A stretch of DNA of 64,000 bases from Prorocentrum cordatum (GCA_963575745.1 CAUYUJ010009358.1:97501-161500); one strand, 5' to 3'. Shown: positions 1 to 10,075, counted from the first letter of the stretch. Notes: generated by a model from the sequence alone, not told the origin. Numbers and translations: made by a program.

Positions 1-375
1 CGGGGGCGGGGGGGGGGGGCGCTTGTAGCTGCCTGTCCTCCGCCTCCTGCTCCAAGCTGGCCAGGGCACGTCTCCAGATGTGTGCGGGGGGGGCCTCAGG
101 CAGGCTTGCGGAGGACGCCGCCATGGTCCCGAGAATCTCGGAGGGTCGTGGGTGATCGCGGACGCCCGCGGAGGCCTTTGGAAGGCCAAGCTTCCTGGCT
201 CCGCCGAGTGATGCACCGGCCGCACAGGCAGGCTTACGCGAAGTCTCGACTGTGGGCAGATTGTCGTTGTTGGATCCTCCTGGCGGCACGTCCCCCCGCC
301 CGCGCTGGCGTTTAATTACATGTTCGTTCGACGATCCTCGCCGCCCGTCCTGCGAGAACGCAAATTTGACCGCAG

Positions 376-650
376 AGGGAAACACGAGTTACCGCGTCGG
401 CAGCAAGGAATCTGAGATGACAAACTGGGACGACTACTGGAACAACATACTCAAGCTCTGCAGGTAATGGGTGGATGGTCACGCGCGCATGGCATGATAT
501 GGCATGGCATGGAATGACATGTTTCTTGGGTAGTGGAAGAACGTTCTGACGTTCTGACATGAGCTCAGATGCAAATATGTTATCTTTGGCATGGCCAAGG
601 TTTAATAATACCACGTGCTCTTTCAATGTCGCAGATACGCATGGCGCTAG
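376..650 (+). CDS. Possible last two exons of an unrecognised gene
   Basis: Two short pieces splice cleanly. Exon A (376-463) encodes a natural-looking peptide containing NWDDYWNNILKLC and ends CAG before GTAATG, a canonical donor. Exon B (635-650) follows an acceptor TTTCAATGTCGCAG and adds R-Y-A-W-R before a TAG stop. The intron would be 171 nt. The product is not recognised and upstream exons would lie outside the window. The gene would converge on the minus-strand PIG-L gene, whose stop is about 150 bp away. Support is peptide character and splice sites only; chance is possible. Confidence 0.3.
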
Positions 651-797
651 GGCGCGTGCGCCAGTCGTAGGATGTGGTCGAAACATACCCAGTGTATGTG
701 CAGAAGGCGTGCAACCAAAATCAACTGATCGAAATTGATGCATGTTTTTTGCGGCGATCGAAACAGGAAAGTCACACGGCAACCGAAGAACGATGTG

Positions 798-1424
798 TCA
801 CTCGTTCTTCTTGTCCGCGCCGCCGCTACGGATACCGTACTGCACATACGTGTTCAAGAACGCGTATCTAGAGAACAAAGCAAATAACACACGATACCAA
901 ACCAGCTGAGACCAGTGAACCGCCAACGCCTGAAGACAAACGATTGGGTTCACGCACGTATACGACGCAATGCCGCCCCCCAACAACAAGTTCATCGCCC
1001 CTATATATTTCATAAGAAGACCGACTGATCTCAACATCAGCACTTGAAACGGTGCTGCACCAGTACTGGCCATAGCAGCATCATACGCACACCTCACTCC
1101 CAGACTTGTCGAAATATGATTCGGGTGCCCAGAGACGCCATAATCGTCAAACGTAAGAACCAAGTCCGCCTCTTGTCGCCGAACAAACTTGAGCACGTGA
1201 TCAGATACCACATGCTGGGGCCACTCGTGGAATCCATCCCGCAACTCCGCTACATCTAGAACACTCAATGCATCTCCAAGAACTCCAATGCGCGCACACG
1301 ACCGCTCCATCTCGCCTTTTCGTATGTCGCCAAGTCCATCCGCATTCCCTGTAGATAAACACAGGATACTAATCTTCATCCCTGCGCTCTGGAACTTCAA
1401 CAAGGTCGGCCAGAAGAACATGAC
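798..1424 (-). CDS. PIGL: PIG-L, N-acetylglucosaminyl-phosphatidylinositol de-N-acetylase, 3' exon
   Basis: This exon encodes 208 residues and a stop. PIG-L removes the acetyl group from GlcNAc-PI, the second step of GPI-anchor synthesis at the cytoplasmic face of the ER, using a metal site. Visible family hallmarks are MFFWPTL just after the splice site (the family follows HPDDE with x-MFF-x-PT), CLSTGNADGLG, a KGEMERSCARIGV segment, LTFDDYGVSGHPNH with the metal-ligand HxxNH pattern, and a C-terminal LFSRYAFLNTYVQYG. The exon starts with GTC at 1424, directly after CCAG; reading continues in phase from GAG at 7092. HPDDE itself is absent here because it lies on the separate exon at 7092. 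No internal stops or frameshifts are seen. Confidence 0.88.
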   Translation of the reverse strand, partial: VMFFWPTLLKFQSAGMKISILCLSTGNADGLGDIRKGEMERSCARIGVLGDALSVLDVAELRDGFHEWPQHVVSDHVLKFVRRQEADLVLTFDDYGVSGHPNHISTSLGVRCAYDAAMASTGAAPFQVLMLRSVGLLMKYIGAMNLLLGGGIASYTCVNPIVCLQALAVHWSQLVWYRVLFALFSRYAFLNTYVQYGIRSGGADKKNE

Positions 1425-1631
1425 CTGGAGTGACGCGTGTGCTGCAAATCACAGACAACATCCCCCCCGAACTATTGAATGTCCCGTGCAACGAAGCGTG
1501 CCATGCAACCGCGTCTGCCTCTGGGGACGACAATCCACAAACAAGCTTGGAACACACAATGCCAAAGGCACAAACCAAGAAGTAAACAACGCCCGCGCCG
1601 CATTTCCACGGGATAATTTACGCTGGAGCAA

Positions 1632-1873
1632 AAGGGGGAACACAAAAGGGGGGACGGCAGTAGGTGCAATAGTTCGTTTGCCTGAACTATTGCGCGCGAA
1701 CTATTGCGAGGGGGCACGAACTATTGCAAACCGCCTGAACTATTGCGCACGAAACAAGACGAAGCAACACCCGCGCGGAACTATTGCATCCACGCCGCAA
1801 ACTTTTGCATCCAAACGCCAACTATTGCATGAACTATTGCGCCTACCCCGGTCCCCCCATTTGCGTTCCCCCC
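1632..1873. mobile_element. TIR element with internal GAACTATTGC repeats
   Basis: The left end (GGGGGAACACAAAAGGGGG...) and the inverted right end (GGGGGAACGCAAATGGGGG...) match over about 43 bp with few mismatches. Between them the 10-mer GAACTATTGC, or its complement, occurs about nine times at irregular spacing. There is no coding capacity. It lies inside the PIGL intron. Confidence 0.7.
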
Positions 1874-2096
1874 ATTACTCATCCGTGCGATCTTCGAAGG
1901 ATCCTCCCCCCCCCTCTGCTGCCCCCTTCCGGTCACACGGGCACCACCCATGCTTTCCGAGGGCCCCTGGAGCGTCGCGACGCCCTGGTGGCGCTCGCGG
2001 AGAGATCCAAGACGCCCGAGGTGGCTCCCAAGAAGGCCAGGGCAGGTCACCAAGTGGCCAAGATGGCTGAACATTGCCCCAAGATTGGCGGCGCGC

Positions 2097-2243
2097 AAAA
2101 GGGGGTAGGGGGAGGGGGGAAGGCTTCTTAGAAACACCCTGCTTCTTAGAAGGCCTCGGCCTTACGTCTGTAGAGAAGGCCCGCGCCTTCTAAGAAGCAG
2201 GGCTGCTTCTAAGAAGCCTTCCCCCCTCCCCCTACCCCCCTCA
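2097..2243. mobile_element. Foldback element D, copy 1
   Basis: An AAGGGGGTAGGGGGAGGGG tail with GGCTTCTTAGAAG is mirrored at the other end by CTTCTAAGAAGCC and a C-rich tail, so the whole can form a hairpin. Related copies lie at 7184-7329 and, more diverged, at 34961-35134. It sits in the PIGL intron. Confidence 0.7.
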
Positions 2244-2447
2244 GCGCGTTGCCGACAAGAGGGACCCAACAGCTCCAAAGAAGGCCCCACGCACACCCAG
2301 GAGACCGCAGCAGGCCACCAAAACGCCCTAAGACGCTCTCCAGGAGAGCATTGTGAGGCCAACCGTATGGACTTTGTATCGATGCGTTCGGCCTCGACGC
2401 TATTCAATCGAGTATCGCTCCACGGTCTCCGGAAGCTCAACACGGCC

Positions 2448-2770
2448 CATTGAGAGCCCCAAGAGGGCCAGCAGATGGTCCAAAATGGCCCCGAGGTAGA
2501 CCCAAGCTAGCCCAAGAGGGGCTCCTACGAAAGACCCAAGCTGGCCTAAGCTGGCCCCAAGCCGGCCCGAGAGGGCCACCAGACGGCTCCACGACGACCC
2601 CTAAGAGACCCCCGTACGACCAAAAAAGCGGCAAGAGAGCTCAAGAGAAGCCAGGGACGGCCAAAAAGGGCCCAAATACGACCGAAGAGAGCCCCAAGGA
2701 ACGCCAAAGACTGCCCCTAAGAGAGCCGAAGACAGCCCCAAGACGAGCCGCATACGAGAGCTCTTCAAGA
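2448..2770 (+). repeat. Degenerate CCAAGAGGG / CCAAGCTGGCC repeat tract
   Basis: Short 9-12-mers built on CCCAAG, CCAAGAGGG and CCAAGCTGGCC recur irregularly. Similar CCTCTTGGG-type tracts occur at 29521-29660 and 51690-51800. The open frame through it has repeat-like composition and is not called a gene. Confidence 0.5.
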
Positions 2771-3219
2771 AGTGTAGACGCCAGGTAGCACATGTAACGG
2801 CCTTCTCGGCGACGCTCAAAATGTCGCCGCACAGTGTTTTGCTGGCGCGCTGGCGGATTTGCCGCAGGAGCCTGGACAAGTGTAGAAATCGGGACCGTGC
2901 GACTCTGGGGACCGTCCAACAAACCTCCCACTCCTAACCCACCTTGTATGCGATGCACCATAACAAGGAAAAGGTTCCGTAGATATTCGCCGAGAGACGC
3001 AAACAACGAAACAGCAGTTCCAAGCTAGCCCATAGTTCCTGAAAAGAACACCCCCTTGGCACGCCTTCTGTTGGCTCCGTCGCAAGTTCAGATACCTCGC
3101 CTGGTCTGGCCACGATCAGACTTGTGAGGTGCCGAGCTCCCAGGGCTACCGCAGCCGAGCTGACAGAAGGGTAAACGATCGCTCCCTGCCCGCAGCGAGG
3201 GGAGGGAGGGGCAGAGGAA
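2771..3219. other. Intron interior, nothing recognised
   Basis: No gene, TIR pair or tandem repeat was recognised in this part of the PIGL intron. Confidence 0.5.
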
Positions 3220-3400
3220 TACAGTCGGGGCGCTGACCTAAGGAACCCTAAATAAGGAGCGAGGCCCCTTTTCTCCAGAAGGTGAACTTCGATTTCCCTT
3301 CGAAAACCTAAGGAAAACGTGGGGCAAACTGTGAAACAATAGAGGAACACGGAGCCCCCCTACCCAACGAAAAGAGTTCATTCTTCAGCGCCCCGACTGA
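3220..3400. mobile_element. TIR element family C, copy 1 (about 181 bp)
   Basis: It starts TACAGTCGGGGCGCTGA and ends TTCAGCGCCCCGACTGA. The interior shares ACCTAAGGAACCCTAAAT and CGAAAACCTAAGGAA with copies at 5183-5362 and 28022-28201. There is no open reading frame. The TA at the ends is compatible with a TA target. Confidence 0.85.
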
Positions 3401-3828
3401 AATTCCCCTTCGCGCAAGTATGCCGCCGTGCTTCTTGCTCACAGAAGCATGCTCTGTTGACTTCTCTACGCTGGCTTCTGCCACCACGCGAGCCGCTGCA
3501 TTTGGAGCGCCCGCGGCTTTCCGACAGCGCCGGTCGTTCGACCGCGGCCGACTCCGAGCCGCTGGCGGCGTTCCGCCTCGAACGCCCGCGCGGGGGGCCG
3601 TCGCCGCGTCGACCCGAAAAGAACTCGCAGTCCGCGCGCGACCACAAGGATATTCTTTTATAGGCAGCATAGAGGACCACTTCGTGAAATATTCACCTGC
3701 ACGTGATAAGTACGTATATTACACTCGAGAGCTGACAGGTCACTAGTGCCTCGCTGTCACGCCGCAGAGCGTGATCCCACAATGGGTAGTATGCGACCAC
3801 AAGGAACGCAGGAGAAGGAACGAAGCTT

Positions 3829-3965
3829 CGGTGGCCACTCATGGGAGCCTCCCATACCACCTTGCCCGCTCTGGCGAATCGAGGCCGATCGACGCTAGAT
3901 CGACGCCGACTCGACACTAAATCGACGCTGAATCGACGCTGATCGACGCGACATCGGCGCTATCC
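3829..3965. repeat. ATCGACGCT minisatellite with J flank (uninterrupted copy)
   Basis: A segment GGTGGCCACTCATG-GGAGCCTCCCATACC is followed by seven or so 9-mers of the ATCGACGCT type. The same arrangement recurs at 34120-34530, where a short element interrupts it at CATG. Confidence 0.7.
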
Positions 3966-4389
3966 CAGCGACTCTCAGACGCTGATAGACGCTAAAGTCA
4001 TAATTAAAAGGCCTCATCATTCGCAAGCGAACGCAACAGAACCTACCAGCTGCAGAAATATTATCCCCCCAAACGGTTGTCAAATCTCTGATCATTGCTA
4101 GAAAGCTCAAACTCCTTAAACATATGTTTTGTTTGAGGTCGGCCGCTGGAAGTCGATCGATAGAAATGCCAGTCTCCCATGGTTTGCTTCGGAACGACTG
4201 GGGCTCTCCTCGGCCACCGGCAGGTTCCTGGGGGCCCGGATCGAGGGCGCGGCGCGAAGAGCGGAGCCCCGCTGGAGCCTTAGGTTTTAGTTGGCCTTCT
4301 TAATATAGGTGGGTATTGAAAGAATAAATAGTTAAGGAATAAAAAACATGGTCAGAAGAGCACGAAAAATCGTCACTAGACTATTGTGA

Positions 4390-4640
4390 TTGACCCGAAA
4401 CGGGGTCCAGCTGAGAGGGGGGGGGTGCAATTGATGTGGGGCAATGGTGCTGCAAAAGTGATGCGCTAGAGAACGGTGTTGTATTGTCTTGCAGCTAACG
4501 TATTGCACGCGACAGCCCGGCAATACATTTGCGCACCGGAATGTACTGCACGCCCCAAATCTATTGCAGCCCCACAAACCTACTGCACCGAATACATTGT
4601 ACCAACCCCCGTTCGCTGGGCCCCCTCTTGGGGAAACCAG
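4390..4640. mobile_element. TIR element family K, copy 1
   Basis: The left end TTGACCCGAAACGGGGTCCAGC mirrors the right end CGCTGGGCCCCCTCTTGGGG. The interior repeats TATTGCAC and GGGGCAAT motifs. A shorter relative lies at 11470-11595. It sits in the PIGL intron. Confidence 0.65.
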
Positions 4641-4663
4641 AACTATGTGCTTAACGATTCTTG

Positions 4664-4698
4664 GATATTCCTCCTGTAGAGGGACATGCCCGACTTGA
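4664..4698. mobile_element. Half of TIR family B
   Basis: TATTCCTCCTGTAGAGGGAC followed by ATGCCCGACTTGA matches the right end of the family B element at 10322-10488. No left end was found close by. Confidence 0.5.
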
Positions 4699-5152
4699 CC
4701 TTTGGCGCTCCTTCCACCAGCGTCGTGACTGCGCCATCATCGAAAACACAAGTTGAGACCCACGCGGGTCTGGGCGGTGGACAAACCTCCCTTCAGTACC
4801 ACCCTTTAGTGAAGACGCCTAGGACCGAAAACGACGGACCCGGACCCGCAAAAATGACGGCCGTGACGCCCTCTCGCGAGGCGAAAATGGCCAATTCACT
4901 CATCGACGCGTCGGGGTAGGAGGCCTGTCAACCTCCGAGGGCCTCTTGGGCCGACGCCGGGCCGATCCCCCCCCCCCGGGCGGCGCCCCCCGCGCGCCCC
5001 CCGCCGCGCGCCCCGCACACGCCATACGCCATGGGAGGGAGGCCCCGCGCCGACCAGAGGCGGGCCTCCCCGAACGCTGGCAAGAGGCGGGCGAAAGGGG
5101 GGTAGATAGCAAAGGGGGGGGGGGAGAATCAGCTCACGTAGCTGATTCTCCC
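4699..5152. other. Intron interior, GC-rich, nothing recognised
   Basis: There is no convincing gene or repeat apart from a G run and a small hairpin (GAGAATCAGCT...AGCTGATTCTC) at about 5124-5150. Confidence 0.5.
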
Positions 5153-5178
5153 GGCGCCTCCCGGCGCCGGGAGGCGCC
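5153..5178. repeat. Perfect 26-bp palindrome
   Basis: GGCGCCTCCCGGC and its exact complement form a perfect palindrome immediately left of the family C element at 5183. Confidence 0.85.
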
Positions 5179-5182
5179 CATG

Positions 5183-5362
5183 TACAGTCGGGGCGTTGAC
5201 CTAAGGAACCCTAAATAAGGAACGAGGCCCCTTTATTCCATAAGTTAAACTTCGATTCCCCAACGAAAACCTAAGGAAGACATAAGACAAACTGTGGAAC
5301 AATTGAAGAACACCGAGACCCTCCCCAAAGAAAAGGGTTCCTTCTTCAGCGCCCCGACTGTA
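5183..5362. mobile_element. TIR element family C, copy 2 (180 bp)
   Basis: It runs from TACAGTCGGGGCGTTGA to TCAGCGCCCCGACTGTA, with complete TIRs and terminal TA on both sides. The interior is collinear with the other two copies. Confidence 0.9.
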
Positions 5363-6394
5363 TCGAGGAATGGGCCCGGCGGCGGGGCCGAAACCAGCTG
5401 CATGCAGCAGATTTCGTACCCCCCCCTTTCCCACCCCCCCCCCTTTCGCCCGACCCGATGACCAGAGGCGGGCCTCCCCGAACTTTCTGGCCACCCCGTG
5501 TGAACCAGGGCGCACGGTAAGGAGGGACCGGAGTCTGGGCGAGGGCTGGCACATCCGCGGCTGCTAAAGAGGTCTTCCCGGAGGAATAAAGAAATCCAGG
5601 AATACAACGCAGCGCGCTAAAGTTTAGCGCGCTAAAGTTTAGCGGCTAAGCAGTAGACGCGCTGCTTCCCGGAAAAGAGAAACAGAACACAATCTCCCGG
5701 AGCTCCGTCTGAGCAGCCACGCGGGCTCGCCAGCCCCCGCCTGGCGTCTGAACGTGAGAGCTTTGGCAGGTCACGGCTCTGTGTCTCTCCACGTCCTTGC
5801 CCGCACCGGCGCCGCAGATCACATCGGTAGCGGGCACCCGCAGGAGCAAAAACGCACTCCGAGACCCAGAAGGGGCCTCTCGGAGGGCGCGCAGGCCCCG
5901 CGCTCGCAGGGACGGCCCCCCAGGGAGGACGACCAGGGAACGCAGATGAAGACGGCGGGGCCGAAGGGGAAGAAACGACAGCCCCAAGGGGCAGAAACGA
6001 CAACGCGAGGGGACGGGAATAGAGAAGGGGGGCGACAGAACGACGAGGGGCCTTGGAGGAGCATGTCGACACCCTGCAAGCTGGGCGCGGCCAGCGAAAG
6101 CGGCCAAGGATGGGCCGAAAGGGACGGGTGCAAGGGGACCATTAGAAAGTAGCTCATCCTTTCTGTGCGGGTTGACAGTCTGTTGCTGCCGATTCTGTTC
6201 TTCGACGGGCGCCCACCCCAGAGAATGGGACTTTCCCCTGCGGGTCCTATCGACGCTGGGTCATCGGACACCCCCGTCGGGGTTCGGCTGGCTGCGGACA
6301 TCCTTCAGACGCTGGCCCCCCGCCAGGGTCTCAGAAATCTGACCTGCAGGGGGAAAGGTTCACATGCGCCTGCCTCCCCCGACCCCCGACCGCC
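5363..6394. other. Intron interior, GC-rich, no gene recognised
   Basis: The only tandem feature seen is a short GCGCTAAAGTTTA duplication near 5610-5645. Open frames here have arginine/proline-rich composition typical of GC-rich non-coding DNA. Confidence 0.5.
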
Positions 6395-6660
6395 GACGTC
6401 ATGATTGTTTGCGCAGCGTCGACCCCCAAAGGACTCGACCCTCCCAAGGACCGGCCGGTTTTGCACCTTGAGCCGTTTTTTTGACGGCCCCGAGGCCCAG
6501 TAGGGGTCCCCAGATGCCGAAGAAAGCGAACACCTCCCGCCGACCCCTTCCGCAGGACCGGTTCTACATCCTGAGTCGTTTTCTCACGCCCCCGACGCCC
6601 GGCAGGGGCCCCCAGAGGCCGAAGAGGGCGATAAACCTTCCGTCGTGAGTCTTTTGTCAA
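6395..6660. repeat. Repeat family H, internally duplicated
   Basis: Two tandem diverged units share ACCGG-TTTT, CCTTGAGCCGTTTT / CCTGAGTCGTTTT and GACG-CCC-GAGGCCC. Related single units occur at 35945-36115 and 44680-44860. Confidence 0.6.
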
Positions 6661-6676
6661 CCTGTCTGTGGGAACC

Positions 6677-6768
6677 GCCCGTGACCCACCCGCGACCCAC
6701 CCGCGACCCACCCCGCGACCCATCTGCGACTCGCGCGCGACCCACCCCCGACCCACCCCGCGCCCGCC
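6677..6768 (+). repeat. GCGACCCACCC minisatellite
   Basis: About eight tandem variants of an 11-12-mer (GCGACCCACCC). A close counterpart is at 33590-33695. Confidence 0.75.
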
Positions 6769-6824
6769 CCCTTTCGTCTTAACCGCAGCTGCGGGGCGCT
6801 ACAGACTCAGCCTGTGGTTGAATG

Positions 6825-7010
6825 TACTCCAGATTTCGTAATAAAGGGAGGGGGGTCTCATTTCGGGCGGGGTCTCTTCCAGGCTATCTTGGAGGGCCTG
6901 GGGGGGTCTGGGGACGGTGTTTTGGAGGGTTCTCCCACGGGGGGGGGGGTCTGAAATGGCTTGTCTTGGAGGGTCCAGACCCCCTCCCTTTCATTACGAG
7001 ATCTGGATTA
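6825..7010. mobile_element. TIR element family A, copy 1 (about 186 bp)
   Basis: TACTCCAGATTTCGTAATAA with GGGAGGGGGGTC at the left is mirrored by GACCCCCTCCCTTTCATTACG and AGATCTGGATTA at the right. The middle contains GGTTCTCCCACGGGGG and CTTGTCTTGGAGGGTCC. It is inverted relative to copy 2 at 40927-41108. Confidence 0.9.
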
Positions 7011-7091
7011 AGTCAGGAGGGCCACCCCCTTCAGGTTGCAAGACGGACGGAAAGCCTCCCCCCACCCGCAGGGCTGCAAGGCTCGGCCAGC

Positions 7092-7182
7092 CTCGTCGTC
7101 CGGGTGCGCGACGACGAGCGCCACCCGGCGGCCCGCCTCTCGGGGCGGGGCGGGCAGGAACGACGACGACTTGGTGGCGCGC
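7092..7182 (-). CDS. PIGL: PIG-L upstream exon carrying HPDDE
   Basis: The minus-strand frame reads GRRVALVVAHPDDE and then meets a GC donor at 7091. HPDDE is the first metal-binding motif of the PIG-L/LmbE deacetylase fold, and the preceding VALVVA is the expected buried beta strand. The remaining domain is on the exon at 798-1424, which supplies exactly the next residues of the family (V-MFFWPT). The 5' edge is not certain: the foldback element at 7184 abuts it. Any N-terminal transmembrane exon, expected in PIG-L, must lie further upstream, where only microsatellite DNA is seen. Confidence 0.78.
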
Positions 7183-7183
7183 A

Positions 7184-7329
7184 CAAGGGGGTGGGGGGAG
7201 GGGGGAGGGCTTCTTAGAAGCAGGCTGCTTCTCAGAGGGCGCCGGCCTGACATCTATAGATAAGGCCTGCGCCTTCTCAGAAGCAGGGGTGCTTCTGAGA
7301 AGCCCTCCCCCCTCCCCCCACCCCCCCCT
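7184..7329. mobile_element. Foldback element D, copy 2
   Basis: An AAGGGGGTGGGGGGAGGGG tail with GGGCTTCTTAGAAGCAG is mirrored by GCTTCTGAGAAGCCC and a C-rich tail. It touches the PIGL HPDDE exon, so it may contribute to the next intron. Confidence 0.75.
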
Positions 7330-7342
7330 GCGCGTGGCTGGA

Positions 7343-7440
7343 CAACGACGACGACGACGACGACGGCGACGGCGACGACGACGACGGCAAAGACGACGAC
7401 GGCGACGGCGACGACGGCAAAGACGACGCGGCTGCGGCGG
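7343..7440 (+). repeat. GAC/GGC trinucleotide microsatellite
   Basis: A run of ACGACGACGGCG-type triplets with occasional AAAGACGACG interruptions. Confidence 0.85.
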
Positions 7441-7564
7441 GCCGCGCCGCCACGTGTCGGCCCGGGCCAGGGTCGGTCCACCGGGCCCCCACGACGCGCC
7501 ACGGGTGGTGGTGCTCCTGTGTGCACCCGGTGCGCCCCTCGATCCCCTGGGCCCCCTATTCCTG

Positions 7565-7961
7565 CTCCTCCTCCTCCTCCTCCTCCTCCGCCTCCTCCGC
7601 CTCCTCCGCCTCCTCCTCCTCCTCCGCCTCCTCCTCCTCCTCCGCCTCCTCCTCTCCTCCGCCTCCTCCTCCTCCTCCTCCTCCTCCTCCTCCTCCTCCT
7701 CCTGCTCCGCTCCTCCTCCTCCTCCTCCTCCGCCTCCTCCTCCTCCGCCTCCTCCCTGCCCTCCGCCTCCTCCTCCTCCTCTCCTCCTCCCCGCCTCCTC
7801 CGCCGCCTCCTCCTCCGCCTCCTCCTCTCCTCCTGCTCCTCCGCCTCCTCCTCCTCCTCCTCCTGCTCCTCCGCCTCCTCCGCCTCCTCCTCCTCCTCCG
7901 CCTCCTCCTCCTCCTCCTGCTCCTCCGCCTCCTCCTCCGCCTCCTCCTCCTCCTCCTGCTC
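7565..7961 (+). repeat. CTC/CGC trinucleotide microsatellite
   Basis: About 400 bp of CTC with CGC and TGC variants. All frames are open on both strands, so the proline, leucine, serine or glutamate-rich frames here are not evidence of genes. Confidence 0.95.
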
Positions 7962-8279
7962 GTGCATCGTGGTTGCCCCGTCCAAGAGCGGGTGGGTGAC
8001 CATCGGCCAGGATGCGTCTTTGGCAAGCAGCGCCCGAATGGTAAGGGCTGGCTGCGAGCTGGCGATCACGGTCTTATCGAGGGCCCCTGAGGAGCGCCTT
8101 CGTCCTTTGGATGGTCAGTCTTCGAATGGAGATGCTACTTCAGAGCTAGGGTGCGCCTCTTCACCGTCTTCCTTGTCTTAACATTATACCCGGCATGTTC
8201 TCGTACAGGCGGACTTGGGAGAAAAACTACAAGTCATCAAAACATCAGCCGATCCGGCGTGTGAGCTTCTGAGAGCGTG
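7962..8279. other. Unique spacer, nothing recognised
   Basis: No gene, RNA or repeat was recognised between the CTC array and the G-rich minisatellite. Confidence 0.5.
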
Positions 8280-9110
8280 GGCTTGAGCTCGCTCAAGCTT
8301 CGCTCTGTCGGTGGGGGGCTGACGCCATGACTGACGCCATTCAGGCCTGGGAAGGGGGAGGGGGGGCGGGAGCTCGCTCAAGCTTCGCTCTGTCGGAGGG
8401 GGGGCTGACGCCATGGCTGACGCCATTCAAACCGGTGGGGGAGGAGTGGGGGGATTGGGGGACGCGGGGGCTAACGCCATTCATGCCCTGGAGGGGGGAG
8501 TCGGGCGGAGGGGGGGGGGGCTGACGCCATGGCTGAACGACGTTCGGCCCAGGAGGGGGGAGGGGGCGGGGCGCTCAAGCTCGCTCTGTCGGGGGTGGGG
8601 CTGACGCCATGGCTGACGCCATTCAACCCAGGAGGGGGAGTGGGGGGAGGGGGGGACGCCATGGCTGACCCATTCATGCCCGGGAAGGAAGGGAGTGGGG
8701 GAGGGGGGGACGCCATGGCTGACGCCCATTCATGCCCGGGGAGGAGGAGTCGGGGGGGGGGCGGGGGGGCTGCCGCCATGGCTGACGCAATGCAGGCGGA
8801 AGGCCTGGAATGGGGAGTGGCCCAAAGGAGGCTCGCTCAAGCTTCGCTCTGTCGGGGGGGAGAGGGGGCTGACGCCATGGCTGACGCCATTCAGGCACAG
8901 GAGGTGGGAGGGGGGGAGGAGGGGCTGACGCTATGGCTGACGCCATTCAGACCCGGGAGGGGGGAGGGGGGGGGGGGGAGCTCAAGCATCGCTCTGTCGG
9001 GGATGGGGAGGGGGGGGCTGACGCCATGGCTGACGCCATTCAGGCTCGGGAGAGGACATGGGGGGGGGGAGGGCCGACGCCATGGCTGACGCCACTCACG
9101 CCCGGGAGGC
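8280..9110 (+). repeat. G-tract minisatellite with CCATGGC dyads
   Basis: Eleven copies of a GACGCCATGGCTGACGCCAT-type unit, separated by spacers rich in runs of 4-12 G. At least four spacers also carry GCTCAAGCTTCGCTCTGTCG. Spacer lengths vary. Every unit keeps the CCATGGC palindrome. Confidence 0.85.
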
Positions 9111-9450
9111 CCACGGCCCCGAGAAGTCCCCGTATCTCTGTGTTCATATGCTGTTTCCCTGCTTTCCTCTTCGGGTCCTAAATGGCAGTCGGGAAGCTGA
9201 TACATCCTGGGGCCATTTCTGCTGAGGCTTATATTATACTCTAACTTAGAGAGCCAAGACGAGGAGGGGGCCGCCCGCGGGTCGGGAGAGGGACGGGTCG
9301 CCAGCGGGCCATCCCGCATCGGATCGACATACTGGGCGCTGCTCAACGGGGGGGCGACAAGCGGGGGGGGGAAGAAACGCGCACCGTTCGTGCCCTATGT
9401 GGGCCTCATGGGGAACCACTTAAGGCCCCTTAGGTGTGCAGACAATGCAC
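9111..9450. other. Spacer, nothing recognised
   Basis: Mixed-composition DNA without recognised gene or repeat. Confidence 0.5.
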
Positions 9451-9651
9451 CTCCTCCTCCTCCTCCTCCTCCTCCTCCTCCTCCGCCTTCTCCGTCCCCT
9501 TCTCCTCCTCCTCCTCTTCCTCCTCCTCCTCCTCCACCTCCTCATCCTCCTCCTACTCTTCCTCCTCCTACTGCTCCTCTTCTTCCTTCGCGACCTCCTC
9601 CTCCTCCTCCTCCTCCTCCTCCTCCGCCTCCGCCTCCGCATCCTCCTCCTT
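9451..9651 (+). repeat. CTC microsatellite
   Basis: About 200 bp of CTC with CTT, CAC and CGC variants. Confidence 0.95.
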
Positions 9652-9974
9652 TCCCCTCCCCCATCCCTCATGCCATCCCTTCCTCTGCCGCCCGAATGTA
9701 ACATTTTGTGGCGAACCCTCCATTTCGTGGCTCCACATGGAGCCCCCCCCATGCATCGCTCCCCCCTTTGCGCAACGCTCGAACTCGCATCGCCGCGCCT
9801 GGCTGCGGGTGGCCCCAGCCTTAAGAAGACCCCCCGGAGCGGCAGGGACAGACACACTCCTCACCGTGCGCCAGGCGGCGCATTGGCCACTCATTCTCCT
9901 TCAGCGTGCTCTGAAATTGGAAGTGAAACCGCAAAACAGCGCAAGGCAAAGGGAGTCCTGTCTCTGATGTGCAA
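9652..9974. other. Spacer, nothing recognised
   Basis: No gene or repeat recognised. Confidence 0.5.
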
Positions 9975-10075
9975 GCAGAAGAGGAAGAGGGGGAGGGGAG
10001 AGGGAGGGGGAGGAGGAGGAAGAAAAAGAGGAGGCGGAGGAGGAGGAGGAGGAGGACGAGGAGGAGAGGAGCTTG
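9975..10075 (+). repeat. GGA microsatellite running into the gap
   Basis: GGA/GAA-rich DNA that ends at the assembly gap; the array probably caused the break. Confidence 0.9.

Larger units (their letters stand above)
1425..7091 (-). other. PIGL intron, 5.67 kb, GC donor and AG acceptor
   Basis: On the minus strand the donor side reads CACCCGGACGACGAG then GCTGGCC, and the acceptor side reads CACTCCAG then GTCATGTTC. Joining them in phase 0 gives HPDDE-V-MFFWPTL, the expected PIG-L order. GC donors with AG-G junctions are known in dinoflagellates. The intron holds at least seven TIR, foldback or minisatellite blocks, annotated separately. No other coding stretch is evident in it. Confidence 0.75.

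Noticed and set aside
7254-8069. Glu/Arg- or Pro/Leu-rich frames over CTC/GGA repeats (also at 11.8-13.3, 21.4-23.2, 24.4-27.4, 36-38 and 47-51 kb)
   Set aside because: Trinucleotide arrays are open in several frames; composition is entirely repeat-driven.
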